Shown: piece by piece, positions 44,798 to 57,621 of the stretch
How positions within the stretch are numbered: position 1 is the first letter of the stretch
Layout of the letters: each line of letters begins with the position of its first letter
Assembly: GCA_963779515.1 (NCBI GenBank)
Contig: CAVZYN010000001.1
Span: 868,001-932,000 of the forward strand
Direction: 5' to 3'
Origin: CAVZYN01 sp963779515
GTDB lineage: Bacteria; Pseudomonadota; Alphaproteobacteria; Rhizobiales; Hyphomicrobiaceae
DNA length: 64,000 bases
Translations under genes and position numbers: made by a program
The notes under the pieces: generated by a model
The model's input: the letters and a program-made list of their open reading frames with translations, nothing else
Databases searched by the model: none
Told to the model about the DNA's origin: nothing

Positions 44798-45681
44798 TCG
44801 ATGTTTTGCACTTGCTCGCGCATCTGATCGATAACGGTCTTCAGATCGAGGCCGATGCGCGTGATCTCTGTATCATTAGACTTTGAACAAAGCGTATTGG
44901 CCTCGCGGTTGAATTCCTGGGCAAGGAAATCGAACTTGCGGCCGACAGGGCCCTTGGTCGCGAGCAGTTCCCGCGCGGCGGCGACATGTGACGCGAGGCG
45001 CTTCAGCTCCTCTTCGACATCGGCGCGCGTCGCCAGCAGGGCCGCTTCCTGCGCAAGCCGGCCTTCGTCGAGGGCGATGCCATGATCGAGAAGCTTGGCC
45101 AGCTGCTCGCGCAAGCGCTGCTTGATCACATCGGGGCTGCGGGCGGGTGAACTCGTGACGGCCGCCACGGCCCGCTCGATCTGGCCAAGCTGGTCGGAAA
45201 TCACGGTTGCGAGGCGCGCGCCTTCGTTGCGACGGGCGCCTTTGACACCGGCCAGCGCGACATCGAGGTCTTGCAGCATATGGGCGCCACGCGCTTCGAC
45301 CTCGGCCTCGTCGTCCTCCGCCTCGACGAAATCGAGGACGCCGCGCAATTGCAGCAGGCCCTCGACGCGCGGCGCGTCCGCACCAAGGCGTTGGCGCACC
45401 TTCTCGCTGGCGGCAAGCACTTGGCCGAGGACCGCCTCGTTGAGGCGCACCTCGCTGACGCCTTCGATCCGACGCACCGCCAGATTGACGGAAACGCTGC
45501 CGCGCGACAGATGCTTTGCCACCGCTTCGCGTATGCGCGGCTCCAGGACATCGTGGCCGGGGGCGAGACGGAGGCGGACATCGAGCCCGCGGCCGTTGAC
45601 GGTGCGGACTTCCCAATGCCAGCTGACGGGGCCGCGCGTGCCATCCGCGCGGGCAAAGCCTGTCATGCTGCTGAGAGCCAT
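44794..45681 (-). CDS. yicC: YicC/YloC family endoribonuclease
   Basis: A 295-aa member of the YicC family, reported as an endoribonuclease acting on small RNA in E. coli. The N terminus MALSSMTGFARADG is the family hallmark. The C-terminal DUF1732 region has DVEEELKRLASHV and the conserved GRKFDFLAQEFNREANTLCSKSND. The start at 45681 fits this hallmark, although the open frame runs 102 codons further up. It sits 106 bases behind mltG and is coupled to gmk. Confidence 0.92.
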   Translation of the reverse strand: MALSSMTGFARADGTRGPVSWHWEVRTVNGRGLDVRLRLAPGHDVLEPRIREAVAKHLSRGSVSVNLAVRRIEGVSEVRLNEAVLGQVLAASEKVRQRLGADAPRVEGLLQLRGVLDFVEAEDDEAEVEARGAHMLQDLDVALAGVKGARRNEGARLATVISDQLGQIERAVAAVTSSPARSPDVIKQRLREQLAKLLDHGIALDEGRLAQEAALLATRADVEEELKRLASHVAAARELLATKGPVGRKFDFLAQEFNREANTLCSKSNDTEITRIGLDLKTVIDQMREQVQNIE

Positions 45682-45787
45682 TGTGAGCCTGGGCGCATTG
45701 TTTGGGGTTCGGAACAGACCCGAACTTAGACGCTTCGCCAGGGCCCCACAAGCCGACCTGGGCTCAAAGCCCACCCAACAGCGTTGC

Positions 45788-47134
45788 TCACCGTTTGCGT
45801 GGCGCGGGCGCCTGCGCCGAGGCCGCCCCTGGCGGCGCAGAGGACGGTGCCAGTGCCGGCGCGGTCGCTGGAACTTGCGCGGCGTCAGTGGCGGGCGGCA
45901 CTGGAGCCGGCGGTTGCGCGGCCTGGGCTTCGCCGACGGCGCTCGGAGCGTTGCGGACGACGGCGCGCTGGGCCGCGGCACCTGCACGCGCTTGGATATG
46001 TTTCTCGATCTCGCGCCACTTGGCGACGTTGGCGTTGTGATCCTTCAGCGTTTCCGCAAAGACGTGACCGCCTTTGCCGTCCGCCACGAAGTAGAGATCC
46101 TTGGTGACCGAAGGCTTCAGCGTCGCCTCGATCGCGGCCTTGCCGGGGTTGCAGATCGGCGTCGGCGGCAGACCGTTGATCTGGTAGGTGTTGTGCGCCG
46201 TCTTGCCGTCGATGTCGGACCGGAAGATCGTCGCCCCCCAGCTGACTTTGCCGAGGGACTTGCCGTAGAGAATGGTCGGATCGGATTGCAGGCGGATGTT
46301 CTGGCGCAGCCGATTGACGAACACGGCCGAGACTTTTTCGCGCTCGTCGTTGCGGCCGGTTTCCTTCTCGACGATCGACGCCAGAATGACCGCCTCCTGC
46401 GGCGTCTTGACAGGCAGATTCTCTTTCCGCTCGGCCCAAATCTTGTCGATGAATTTCTTCTGTTCGGCTTGCAGCATGTCGACGAAGGCCTGCCGCGAGG
46501 TGCCCCGCGTCAAGCTGAATGTTTCGGGCAGCATCGAGCCTTCCGGCGGGACGGCTGAGATGTCGCCGGTAAAATTCAGATCCGCCTTGATGCGCTCGAC
46601 GATCTGGTGGCTCGTCAGGCCTTCTGGAATGGTGACGCGAAAGACGGCGGTGCGGCCTTCGTTCAGAACGTCGACGACTTGCCGCATGGTGGAGGCGGGC
46701 TTGATTTCATAGTCGCCGGCCTTCAACTGCAAGCCCTTGGGGTTGACGCCCAAGATCCTCATCAAACTGAAACCCGCCGTGAAGATGCGGGAGTCGCGGA
46801 TCACGCCATCGCGCTCCAGGCGGCCGGCGATTTCCTGCGTACCCTCACCTTTCGGAATGACGATCAGCTTGCTTTGCGCCAGCGGCCCCGGCGCATCCAA
46901 TTGCCGATTGAGATAGACGCCGAAACCGCCGAGTGCGAAGCCGCCGAGCAACACGAGCGTCAACAGGCCACTGAGAAACCGCAGGAACGGATGCATCGAG
47001 CGCGGTTCTCTGGGCTCCTTCGGCGCGCGCGGCGGCTTCGGAGGCCGGGCGGAAACGACACGCGACGTCGTCACCCGGGGAGAGGCTCCCGCGGGCCGCG
47101 TACTCGTCTCGCCGGGCGTCCGGCGGTCGTTCAT
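45788..47134 (-). CDS. mltG: Endolytic murein transglycosylase MltG
   Basis: Cleaves nascent glycan strands at the inner membrane and helps set glycan length. The 448-aa protein has a Pro/Arg-rich cytoplasmic head (about 1-46), one membrane helix (about 50-72) and a LysM-like part (IPKGEGTQEIAGRLERDGVI). The YceG catalytic domain contains the Glu of ASIVEKETGRNDEREKVSAVFVNRL, followed by LQSDPTILYG and YQINGLPPTPICNPG. The last 65 residues are a Pro/Ala-rich tail not found in E. coli MltG. Confidence 0.94.
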   Translation of the reverse strand: MNDRRTPGETSTRPAGASPRVTTSRVVSARPPKPPRAPKEPREPRSMHPFLRFLSGLLTLVLLGGFALGGFGVYLNRQLDAPGPLAQSKLIVIPKGEGTQEIAGRLERDGVIRDSRIFTAGFSLMRILGVNPKGLQLKAGDYEIKPASTMRQVVDVLNEGRTAVFRVTIPEGLTSHQIVERIKADLNFTGDISAVPPEGSMLPETFSLTRGTSRQAFVDMLQAEQKKFIDKIWAERKENLPVKTPQEAVILASIVEKETGRNDEREKVSAVFVNRLRQNIRLQSDPTILYGKSLGKVSWGATIFRSDIDGKTAHNTYQINGLPPTPICNPGKAAIEATLKPSVTKDLYFVADGKGGHVFAETLKDHNANVAKWREIEKHIQARAGAAAQRAVVRNAPSAVGEAQAAQPPAPVPPATDAAQVPATAPALAPSSAPPGAASAQAPAPRKR

Positions 47135-47258
47135 GGGCGCGTCTCCGGCTTCAACGGGGCAACCGCCGAAGGCTTGATCTCGATTCCCGACTTATAGGGA
47201 TACTACGACCACAAAATATGGCAAAAGGCGGTACGCGACGTTCACGATCCGCGCGGCG

Positions 47259-48527
47259 TCATGCCGCCAACCGGCGCAGAACCAGCGACGCGTTGGTGCC
47301 GCCGAACCCGAACGAATTCGACAGCACGGTATTGATCGGGAGTTTCTTGGCCGCGTGCGGCACCAGATCGATCGGCGTCTCTACGGACGGATTGTCGAGG
47401 TTCAACGTCGGCGGCGCGATGTTGTCGCGTATTGCCAGCACGGAAAAAATTGCCTCGACCGATCCGGCCGCACCCAGCAAATGTCCGATCGCGGATTTGG
47501 TCGACGACATTTTCAGCTTGCCGGCCGAATTGCTGAACAGGCGTTCGACGGCGGCGAGTTCGATTTCGTCGCCCATCGGCGTCGATGTGCCATGCGCATT
47601 GACGTAGTCGACGTCACTCGCCTGGATGCCGGCGCGATTGAGCGCCATGCGCATGCAGCGGAAGGCGCCGTCGCCCGATTCGGCTGGCGCCGTGATGTGA
47701 TAGGCATCGCCCGACAAGCCATAGCCGATCAGCTCAGCGTAAATCCTGGCACCGCGCGCTTGCGCGTGTTCGAGGCTTTCGAGCACGACGATGCCGGCGC
47801 CCTCGCCCATGACGAAGCCGTCGCGATCCTTGTCATAGGGGCGCGAGCCTTTGGTTGGCCGGTCGTTGAAGCCGGTGGAGAGCGCGCGGCAGGCGGCGAA
47901 GCCCGCGAGTGCGATGCGGCAGATCGGGCTTTCGGTGCCGCCGGCGACCATCACATCGGCGTCGCCGAGGGCGATCAGGCGGCCGGCATCGCCGATCGCG
48001 TGCGCGCCCGTCGAACACGCCGTGACAACGGCATGATTGGGACCTTTGAGCCCATGCCGGATCGAGACGTAGCCACCGGCGAGATTGATAAGGCGGCCGG
48101 GGATGAAGAACGGGCTGATCCGGCGCGGGCCTTTTTCCTGCAGCAGCAGCGAGGTTTCGGCGATCCCCTGCAGGCCGCCGATGCCCGATCCGATCAAGAC
48201 GCCGGTGCGTTCTTGCTTGTCGGGTGTATCGGCTTTCCAGCCGCTGTCTTTGATCGCCTGTTCGGCCGCGGCGACGGCATAGACGATGAAGTCGTCGACC
48301 TTGCGCTGTTCCTTGGGCTCCATCCACTCGTCGGGATTGAATTTCCCTTCGACCGACTGACCTTTTGGAATGAAATTGGCGATCTGGCACGAGATGTCCG
48401 ACACCTCGAACTCTTCGACGCGCCGCGCCCCGCTTTGACCGGCCAACAAACGCGACCACGTCGCCTCGACGCCGCAACCGAGCGGCGTGACGAGACCCAA
48501 TCCAGTGACAACAACTCGACGTAGCAT
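47259..48527 (-). CDS. fabF: 3-oxoacyl-ACP synthase II (FabF)
   Basis: Elongating condensing enzyme of type II fatty-acid synthesis, 422 aa. It begins MLRRVVVTGLGLVTPLG. The active-site Cys171 is in VTACSTGAHAIGDA, and the two histidines are in NAHGTSTPMGD and SAIGHLLGAAGS. The C terminus NSFGFGGTNASLVL is typical. GAGGA lies a few bases ahead of the ATG at 48527. It follows acpP by 124 bases, as in most bacteria. Confidence 0.96.
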   Translation of the reverse strand: MLRRVVVTGLGLVTPLGCGVEATWSRLLAGQSGARRVEEFEVSDISCQIANFIPKGQSVEGKFNPDEWMEPKEQRKVDDFIVYAVAAAEQAIKDSGWKADTPDKQERTGVLIGSGIGGLQGIAETSLLLQEKGPRRISPFFIPGRLINLAGGYVSIRHGLKGPNHAVVTACSTGAHAIGDAGRLIALGDADVMVAGGTESPICRIALAGFAACRALSTGFNDRPTKGSRPYDKDRDGFVMGEGAGIVVLESLEHAQARGARIYAELIGYGLSGDAYHITAPAESGDGAFRCMRMALNRAGIQASDVDYVNAHGTSTPMGDEIELAAVERLFSNSAGKLKMSSTKSAIGHLLGAAGSVEAIFSVLAIRDNIAPPTLNLDNPSVETPIDLVPHAAKKLPINTVLSNSFGFGGTNASLVLRRLAA

Positions 48528-48651
48528 GCGACGTCCTCGTGCTTGGGATCACCCTCGACGCGGACGGGCCAGGAGACGGGCGGCACTCGGCTCACGCACC
48601 AATTCGCCACCGCGTCCGGTCCAGGCCCCCCGGCCCTGGAGCGGCCTGACG

Positions 48652-48894
48652 TCAGGCAGCGGTTGCGTGCTTTTCCAGGAATTTGACGGCATCGCCGACG
48701 GTCTGGATCTGCTCGGCGGCATCGTCCGGGATTTCGCAGCCGAACTCTTCCTCGAACGCCATGACCAGCTCGACGGTGTCCAAGCTGTCGGCGCCGAGGT
48801 CGTCAATGAAGCTCGCGTTTTCCGATACTTTTTCGGCTTCGACGCCAAGATGCTCGACGACGATTTTCTTCACGCGCGCTGCGACATCGCTCAT
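48652..48894 (-). CDS. acpP: Acyl carrier protein
   Basis: Carries growing acyl chains on 4'-phosphopantetheine. The product is 80 aa and acidic, with the attachment site Ser37 in DLGADSLDTVELVMAFEEEFG. The start MSDVAARVKKIVVEHLG is the standard N terminus; the frame is open upstream but that part is not ACP-like. An AGGGGA stretch precedes the ATG. A 309-base gap separates it from fabG, so it may have its own promoter. Confidence 0.97.
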   Translation of the reverse strand: MSDVAARVKKIVVEHLGVEAEKVSENASFIDDLGADSLDTVELVMAFEEEFGCEIPDDAAEQIQTVGDAVKFLEKHATAA

Positions 48895-49203
48895 TGTGGG
48901 TGTCCCCTGCTCTTTTATTTCTGCTGTTCTCTGATCGGTGTTCGCACAAGGCCGACAGCGCGCCTCAAACAAATCATACTGCGATGGTCAGCTAAGCCGA
49001 TTTGTGACGACTTCGACACGCCTTCCCTGATTTCCGTAGTTGTTTTCCCCAGGCCGGATAGTCAAGCCTTCGGGGTCGCCAATCGGAAAAAAATCACGCA
49101 ACCGGGGGTCGGGTAACATACTTCCCATGGGTTGCCTAGCCATGGGTTGCTGAGCCCACGCGCACCACTAATGCTGCAACGCAGCATAGTTGCGAACGGC
49201 GGG
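48895..49203. other. Gap between fabG and acpP with direct repeat and hairpin
   Basis: No gene is seen in this 309-base stretch, which should hold the acpP promoter on the minus strand. An 11-base direct repeat (ccatgggttgc) occurs at 49125-49135 and 49140-49150. A perfect 7-bp hairpin (atgctgc aac gcagcat) lies at 49171-49187, just downstream of the fabG stop, but it lacks a following T-run on the minus strand. Confidence 0.5.
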
Positions 49204-49950
49204 TTACATCATCACCATCCCGCCGTTTACATGGATGGTCTGGCCGGTCACGTAGCGTGCTTCCGGGCTCGCCAGATATACTGCGGCGGACGCAATATCC
49301 TCAGGGGTGCCAAAAGCCTTGGCCGGAATGGCATCCATGATCGCAGTGGTCTGCTTCTCGTTGAGGGCTTCGGTCATCGCGGTCTTGATGAAGCCGGGGG
49401 CAATGCAGTTGGCGGTGATGCCGCGCGAGGCGGCCTCACGGGCGAGCGACTTGGTCATGCCGATCATGCCAGCCTTGGAGGCGGCGTAGTTGCCCTGCCC
49501 GGGATTGCCGATGATGCCCGAGACGGACGAGATGTTGATGATGCGGCCGTAGCCGGTCTTGGAGCGCATCATGTGGCGGGCGGCAGCCCGCATCAGCATG
49601 AACGTCGACGTGAGATTGACGGCGATGACGTCATCCCACTCGGCGTCCTTCATCACCATGAACAGGTTGTCCCGGGTGAGACCCGCGTTGTTGACCAGGA
49701 TGTCGAGGCGGCCGCCCAGCGCTTTCGTTGCCTCGTCGATCAGCTTGCCAACCTGCTCCTTGTTGGCGAGATCGCAGGGCACGACGACGGCGCGGTCCTT
49801 GAGCTCGGCGGCGAGCGCCTGCAGCTTGTCGACTTGGCGGCCGGACAGCGCGACCGTCGCGCCGCGCGCATGGAACGCCTTGGCGATGGCACCGCCGATG
49901 CCGCCGGTGGCCCCCGTCACGAGCGCCGTCTTGCCAGTGAGATCGAACAT
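49204..49950 (-). CDS. fabG: 3-oxoacyl-ACP reductase (FabG)
   Basis: NADPH-dependent short-chain dehydrogenase of fatty-acid synthesis, 248 aa. The cofactor motif is TGATGGIGGAIAKAF (about 13-26), followed by NNAG (87-90). The catalytic triad is Ser142 (NISSVSG), Tyr155 and Lys159 (YAASK). The C terminus TGQTIHVNGGMVMM is characteristic. It starts 11 bases after fabD. Confidence 0.96.
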   Translation of the reverse strand: MFDLTGKTALVTGATGGIGGAIAKAFHARGATVALSGRQVDKLQALAAELKDRAVVVPCDLANKEQVGKLIDEATKALGGRLDILVNNAGLTRDNLFMVMKDAEWDDVIAVNLTSTFMLMRAAARHMMRSKTGYGRIINISSVSGIIGNPGQGNYAASKAGMIGMTKSLAREAASRGITANCIAPGFIKTAMTEALNEKQTTAIMDAIPAKAFGTPEDIASAAVYLASPEARYVTGQTIHVNGGMVMM

Positions 49951-49961
49951 TATCGGGATCC

Positions 49962-50909
49962 TTATGCGAGGAGCTGGGAGGCGGCGGCGTCGATGTCGGC
50001 CGGCGCGCCGATGGGCATGGCTTTGAGATTTTTGTCGATGCGGCCGGCGAGGCCGGAGAGCACCTTTCCGGCGCCGAGTTCATAGATGTGGGTGATGCCG
50101 GCGGCCGACATGGCCAACACGCACTCACGCCAACGCACCGTGCCGGTCACCTGCTCGACCAGGCATTTGCGGATCTCGGCGGGATCGGAAATCGGCGCCG
50201 CCAGCACGTTGGCGATCACGGGCACGATAGGGGCTTTGATGTCGACTTTCGCGAGCGCCGCGGCCATCGCGTCCGCCGCGGGTTTCATCAGGGCGCAATG
50301 GAACGGTGCGGAGACGGGCAGCGGGATCGCGCGGCGCAGACCGTGCGCTTTACCCACTTCGGCGACGCGGTCGATGGCGCGCTTGTGGCCGGAGAGCACG
50401 ACTTGCGTCGGCTCGTTGTCGTTGGCGACGTCGCAGCAATCGCCTTGCGCGGCGTCGGCGGCAATTTTTGTGGCAACGTCGAGGCCAACGCCGAGCAGCG
50501 CCGTCATCGCGCCTTGGCCGACAGGAACGGCCGCCTGCATGGATTGACCGCGAAGCTTCAACAACCGCGCGGCGTCGGCAATCGAGAACGCGCCAGCAGC
50601 CGTCAGCGCGGAGTACTCGCCGAGAGAGTGACCGGCGACGAATTTAACTGTGCTGCCAAACTTCAGACCTTTTTCCTGCTCGAGCACGCGAAGCACGGCG
50701 AGCGAATGCGCCATCAGTGCGGGCTGCGCGTTCTCGGTGAGCGTCAGCGTCTCTTTCGGGCCCTCCCACATGAGTGTCGAGAGCTTCTGTCCAAGTGCGG
50801 CATCGACCTCGTCAAACACGCGGCGCGCGGCGGGAAAGGCCTGCGCGAGATCGCGGCCCATGCCGACGTCCTGGCTCCCCTGCCCCGGGAAAACAAATGC
50901 TATGGCCAT
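49962..50909 (-). CDS. fabD: Malonyl-CoA:ACP transacylase (FabD)
   Basis: Loads malonyl groups onto ACP. The 315-aa protein starts MAIAFVFPGQGSQDVGMG. It has the nucleophile elbow GHSLGEYSAL with Ser95, and the His region VSAPFHCALMKPAADAM. It is the first gene of the fabD-fabG-acpP-fabF series on this strand, 80 bases after the mfd stop. Confidence 0.96.
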   Translation of the reverse strand: MAIAFVFPGQGSQDVGMGRDLAQAFPAARRVFDEVDAALGQKLSTLMWEGPKETLTLTENAQPALMAHSLAVLRVLEQEKGLKFGSTVKFVAGHSLGEYSALTAAGAFSIADAARLLKLRGQSMQAAVPVGQGAMTALLGVGLDVATKIAADAAQGDCCDVANDNEPTQVVLSGHKRAIDRVAEVGKAHGLRRAIPLPVSAPFHCALMKPAADAMAAALAKVDIKAPIVPVIANVLAAPISDPAEIRKCLVEQVTGTVRWRECVLAMSAAGITHIYELGAGKVLSGLAGRIDKNLKAMPIGAPADIDAAASQLLA

Positions 50910-50989
50910 GGCGAACCCGCCTTATCCTTTGTCTCGTCCAGTCTGGTTGGACAAACACGCGGGCGTTTGGGCTGTCAAGCCACAGGGGC

Positions 50990-54465
<3,476 letters not shown>

Positions 54466-54469
<4 letters not shown>

Positions 54470-54747
54470 GCCGAGGCGCCGTTGTCGGCCAAGCCATGAA
54501 ACCCGCGGACGTCGTCGATCAGGCCGCCGAACTCGCTTTGCGTCATGGTTGCAGGATTGAGGATCCAAGCATGCAGGTCGGGATCGGGCACGGTGAGGAG
54601 CTTTTCGAAGAGAGACAGCGCGGGGTCGGTCATGGCCGCAAGACGCGCGCCGGCGTACCGGCCGAGCAGCCAGTCCATCTCCTTGGTGCCGCGATAGGTC
54701 GCGCGGTAGGCGGCGCGGCGGCGGCGAATGTCGAGGTCATCGCTCAT
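54466..54747 (-). CDS. sdhE: FAD assembly factor SdhE (succinate dehydrogenase assembly factor 2)
   Basis: Small factor needed for covalent flavinylation of the succinate dehydrogenase flavoprotein subunit. The 93-aa protein has the conserved YRGTKEMDWLLGRYA, which includes the RGxxE flavinylation motif, and the later LLTVPDPDLHAWI. The ATG at 54747 (MSDDLDIRRRRAAYRA) is preferred over a TTG four codons earlier. It is coupled to mfd and diverges from recG, an arrangement frequent in alphaproteobacteria. Confidence 0.9.
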
Positions 54748-54958
54748 GCGGTCGTCCAAGTCGTTATATCAAGCCGTTGTATTTGTTGGGGACCTTGCCC
54801 GGCCTGTGCTTGACGGGGCGAGCGTTGGTTGCCACCCTGCTCGGGAGCTGTGCGCCGTGGTATAGCGCTCTCCGGCGCGGTAAGAAAGCCCACTTGCAGC
54901 CCGCTTGCAGCGTCACTTTCGCAGCACTTTGCCGCCACCCCGGAGACCGTCACCACGT

Positions 54959-57073
54959 ATGCGCCCGTCCGAACTCACGCCGCTGTTCGCATCGGCCACA
55001 TCGTTGAGTGGGATCGGACCACGGACGGAGCTGCTGTTGCGCAAGGCGCTGCGCCTGCCGCCGGGCGTGACCGAGCCGCGCGTTGTCGACCTGCTGTGGC
55101 ATACGCCGACGGGCGTGATCGACCGGCGGGCGACGCCGACGGTGGCGACGGCGTTGCCGGGCACGATCGCGACGCTGGAAGTGCGGGTGCTGAAACACAA
55201 CGGACCGCCGCGCGGCAACACCAAGGCGCCTTACAAGGTGCGCTGCGAGGACGATACAGGGCGGCTCGAACTGGTGTTCTTTCATACGGACCGCAAGTTC
55301 ATCGAACGGCAGCTGCCGGTCGGCGCCGTGCGCTTCGTCTCGGGCCGCATCGAGCACTACAACAACGGGGTGCAGATGACGCATCCCGACTATATCGTCG
55401 CGCCGGAGTCGCGCGATGATCTGCCGATGCTCGAGCCCGTGTATCCGCTGACAGCGGGGCTGTCGGGCAAGATCGTGCAGAAGGCGGCGCGCCAGACCGT
55501 CGATCGGATGCCGCCGTTGGACGAGTGGCAGGATGCGGCGTGGCTGAAGGCGCGGGCGTGGCCGGATCTTTCGACGGCGGTGAAGCGTCTGCACAAGCCG
55601 GAAGATGCGGGTGATGTGTCGAACGGCGGCGCGCCGTGGCAACGTATTGCCTATGACGAGTTGCTCGCCAACCAATTGGCGCTGGGCCTCGTCCGCCAGA
55701 ACGTGAAGACGCAGCGCGGGCGGGCGGTGAAGGGTGATGGCCGCATCCGCGCCAAGATCGCCGATGCCCTGCCCTTCCAGCTCACCAACTCGCAGCGGCA
55801 GGCGCTGAAGGATATCGCGGCTGACATTTCCGCGCCGCACCGGATGTTGCGGCTGCTGCAGGGCGACGTCGGCTCGGGTAAGACGGTGGTGGCGCTGATG
55901 GCGATGGCAATCGCGGTCGAGGCGGGCGCTCAGGCCGCGCTGATGGCGCCGACCGAAGTGCTCGCGCGGCAGCATGCGGAGACGATCGCGCCGCTGGCGG
56001 ATGCGGCGGGGTTGCGGATCGGGCTGCTGACAGGGCGGGAAAAGGGCAAGCCACGCGTTGAACTGCTGTCGCGGCTCGCGTCCGGCGAAATCGACATTCT
56101 GATCGGCACGCACGCGCTGTTCCAGCCCGACGTCGAGTTCAAGGATCTGGCCTTCGCGGTGATCGACGAGCAGCACCGCTTTGGCGTGCATCAGCGCCTC
56201 GCGCTGCAAACCAAGGGACGCGACGGCGGCGCCAATGTGCTGGTGATGACGGCGACGCCCATTCCACGCACGTTGTTGATGACGCACTACGGCGATCTCG
56301 ATGTGTCGAAGCTGACCGAAAAGCCGGCGGGGCGCAAGCCGGTGAAGACGACGGCGCCGCCGCTCGAGCGTCTGACGGACGTGATCGATGCGCTGAAGCG
56401 GGCGCTCACGGGTGGCGCGCAGATCTATTGGGTGTGCCCGCTGATCGAGAGCTCGGATGTCTCGGAGTTGGCGGCGGCGGAAGAGCGGCACGCGCATCTC
56501 CAGCAGTATTTCGGCGCGGACGTCGGCCTGTTGCATGGCGCGATGAGCGGCACCGCCAAGGACGACGTGATGGCGGCGTTCTCTGAAAACAAACTCAAGA
56601 TTTTGGTGTCGACGACGGTGATCGAGGTCGGCGTCAACGTGCCGAACGCGACGGTGATGGTGATCGAACATGCCGAGCGCTTCGGCCTTGCGCAGCTGCA
56701 TCAGTTGCGCGGCCGGGTCGGGCGCAGCGACCGGCAGTCGTACTGCATGCTGTTGCACAAGGCGCCGCTCGGCGAGACCGCGGCCCAGCGCATCAAGATG
56801 ATGTGCGACACCGAGGACGGGTTCCTGATCGCCGAGAAGGATCTCGAGTTGCGGGGCGGAGGCGAGGTTTTGGGTGCGCGGCAGTCGGGGCTACCGGAGT
56901 TCCGGGTGGCAGATGTGCCGGGGTTCCAGGACCTGCTGGCGGCGGCGCGCGACGATGCCAACATGATCCTGGCGCAAGACCCGAAGCTGACGGGGCCGCG
57001 CGGCCAGGCGCTGCGCAAGCTCCTCTATCTGTTCGAGTGTGATGAAGCCGTGCGGTTGTTCAGGGCCGCTTAA
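54959..57073 (+). CDS. recG: ATP-dependent DNA helicase RecG
   Basis: Branch-migration helicase for stalled forks and recombination intermediates, 704 aa. The N-terminal wedge and OB domain begin LSGIGPRTELLLRKALRL. The helicase core has Walker A GDVGSGKTVVALMAMAIA, the DExH-type box VIDEQHRFGVHQR, TATPIPRTL, and the C-terminal QLHQLRGRVGRSDRQSYCML. The ATG at 54959 follows CGGAG at a somewhat long distance; the frame extends 18 codons further up. Confidence 0.95.
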   Translation: MRPSELTPLFASATSLSGIGPRTELLLRKALRLPPGVTEPRVVDLLWHTPTGVIDRRATPTVATALPGTIATLEVRVLKHNGPPRGNTKAPYKVRCEDDTGRLELVFFHTDRKFIERQLPVGAVRFVSGRIEHYNNGVQMTHPDYIVAPESRDDLPMLEPVYPLTAGLSGKIVQKAARQTVDRMPPLDEWQDAAWLKARAWPDLSTAVKRLHKPEDAGDVSNGGAPWQRIAYDELLANQLALGLVRQNVKTQRGRAVKGDGRIRAKIADALPFQLTNSQRQALKDIAADISAPHRMLRLLQGDVGSGKTVVALMAMAIAVEAGAQAALMAPTEVLARQHAETIAPLADAAGLRIGLLTGREKGKPRVELLSRLASGEIDILIGTHALFQPDVEFKDLAFAVIDEQHRFGVHQRLALQTKGRDGGANVLVMTATPIPRTLLMTHYGDLDVSKLTEKPAGRKPVKTTAPPLERLTDVIDALKRALTGGAQIYWVCPLIESSDVSELAAAEERHAHLQQYFGADVGLLHGAMSGTAKDDVMAAFSENKLKILVSTTVIEVGVNVPNATVMVIEHAERFGLAQLHQLRGRVGRSDRQSYCMLLHKAPLGETAAQRIKMMCDTEDGFLIAEKDLELRGGGEVLGARQSGLPEFRVADVPGFQDLLAAARDDANMILAQDPKLTGPRGQALRKLLYLFECDEAVRLFRAA

Positions 57074-57151
57074 GAGTTTCGTTAAGCCCTCGTTTGCCAG
57101 ATTGGGCTACAATTCGTCCAAAGATCATTTGCGACGTGAAGGCTTGGCCCG

Positions 57152-57607
57152 ATGAACTTTGTTATGTTTACCAAATCGCGGCCGCCCACGCTTGTGGACT
57201 CAGCACCACCACCGAGTGCCATTCCACAACGGCGGCTCGACGCGATCAAGGCGCGCGCCGCTGTCCACGCCACCCCATCGAATGGCCGCTTCGCGACACG
57301 GACCAGGAGCAATTCAGCCGGGTTCTTGAGCGCTGAAGGATTTTCCACGGCGATGCGGTGCACCGTTTGCGACACGTCGTCGTCCGGTGCGCTGATCGAA
57401 GTGCCGAAGACCGCGGATGGCCGCCCGATCGATTCCGATGACATTCCTGCCAAGTTTACGCTGGTGTTTGTCGGCTATCGCGAGCAAACCGAAGTGACGT
57501 GCCAGGTGGTGCGCCGCATCGGCCAACGCGTTGGTGTGCGGTATGTCGGCGGGTTCCGCACTGTTGCTATCAAACCAACGGTCAAGCCCGCCGCCAAGAA
57601 GCGCTGA
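57152..57607 (+). CDS. PilZ-like domain protein
   Basis: The 151-residue product is probably cytoplasmic. The first 60 residues are poorly conserved-looking and basic. The C-terminal part resembles the PilZ barrel in alphaproteobacterial proteins: MRCTVCDTSSSGALIEVP carries a DxSxxG motif, and FTLVFVGYREQTEVTCQVVRRIGQRVGVRYVGGF gives the closing strands. A clear RxxxR c-di-GMP motif is not evident, so binding is uncertain. It ends in a Lys-rich tail. It is convergent with the DUF502 gene, with only 14 bases between stops. Confidence 0.68.
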   Translation: MNFVMFTKSRPPTLVDSAPPPSAIPQRRLDAIKARAAVHATPSNGRFATRTRSNSAGFLSAEGFSTAMRCTVCDTSSSGALIEVPKTADGRPIDSDDIPAKFTLVFVGYREQTEVTCQVVRRIGQRVGVRYVGGFRTVAIKPTVKPAAKKR

Positions 57608-57621
57608 ATTCAGGGCTGAGT

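Noticed and set aside
54950..56758. 602-codon open frame on the minus strand
   Set aside because: Antisense to recG and dominated by Arg, His and Gln; no domain seen.
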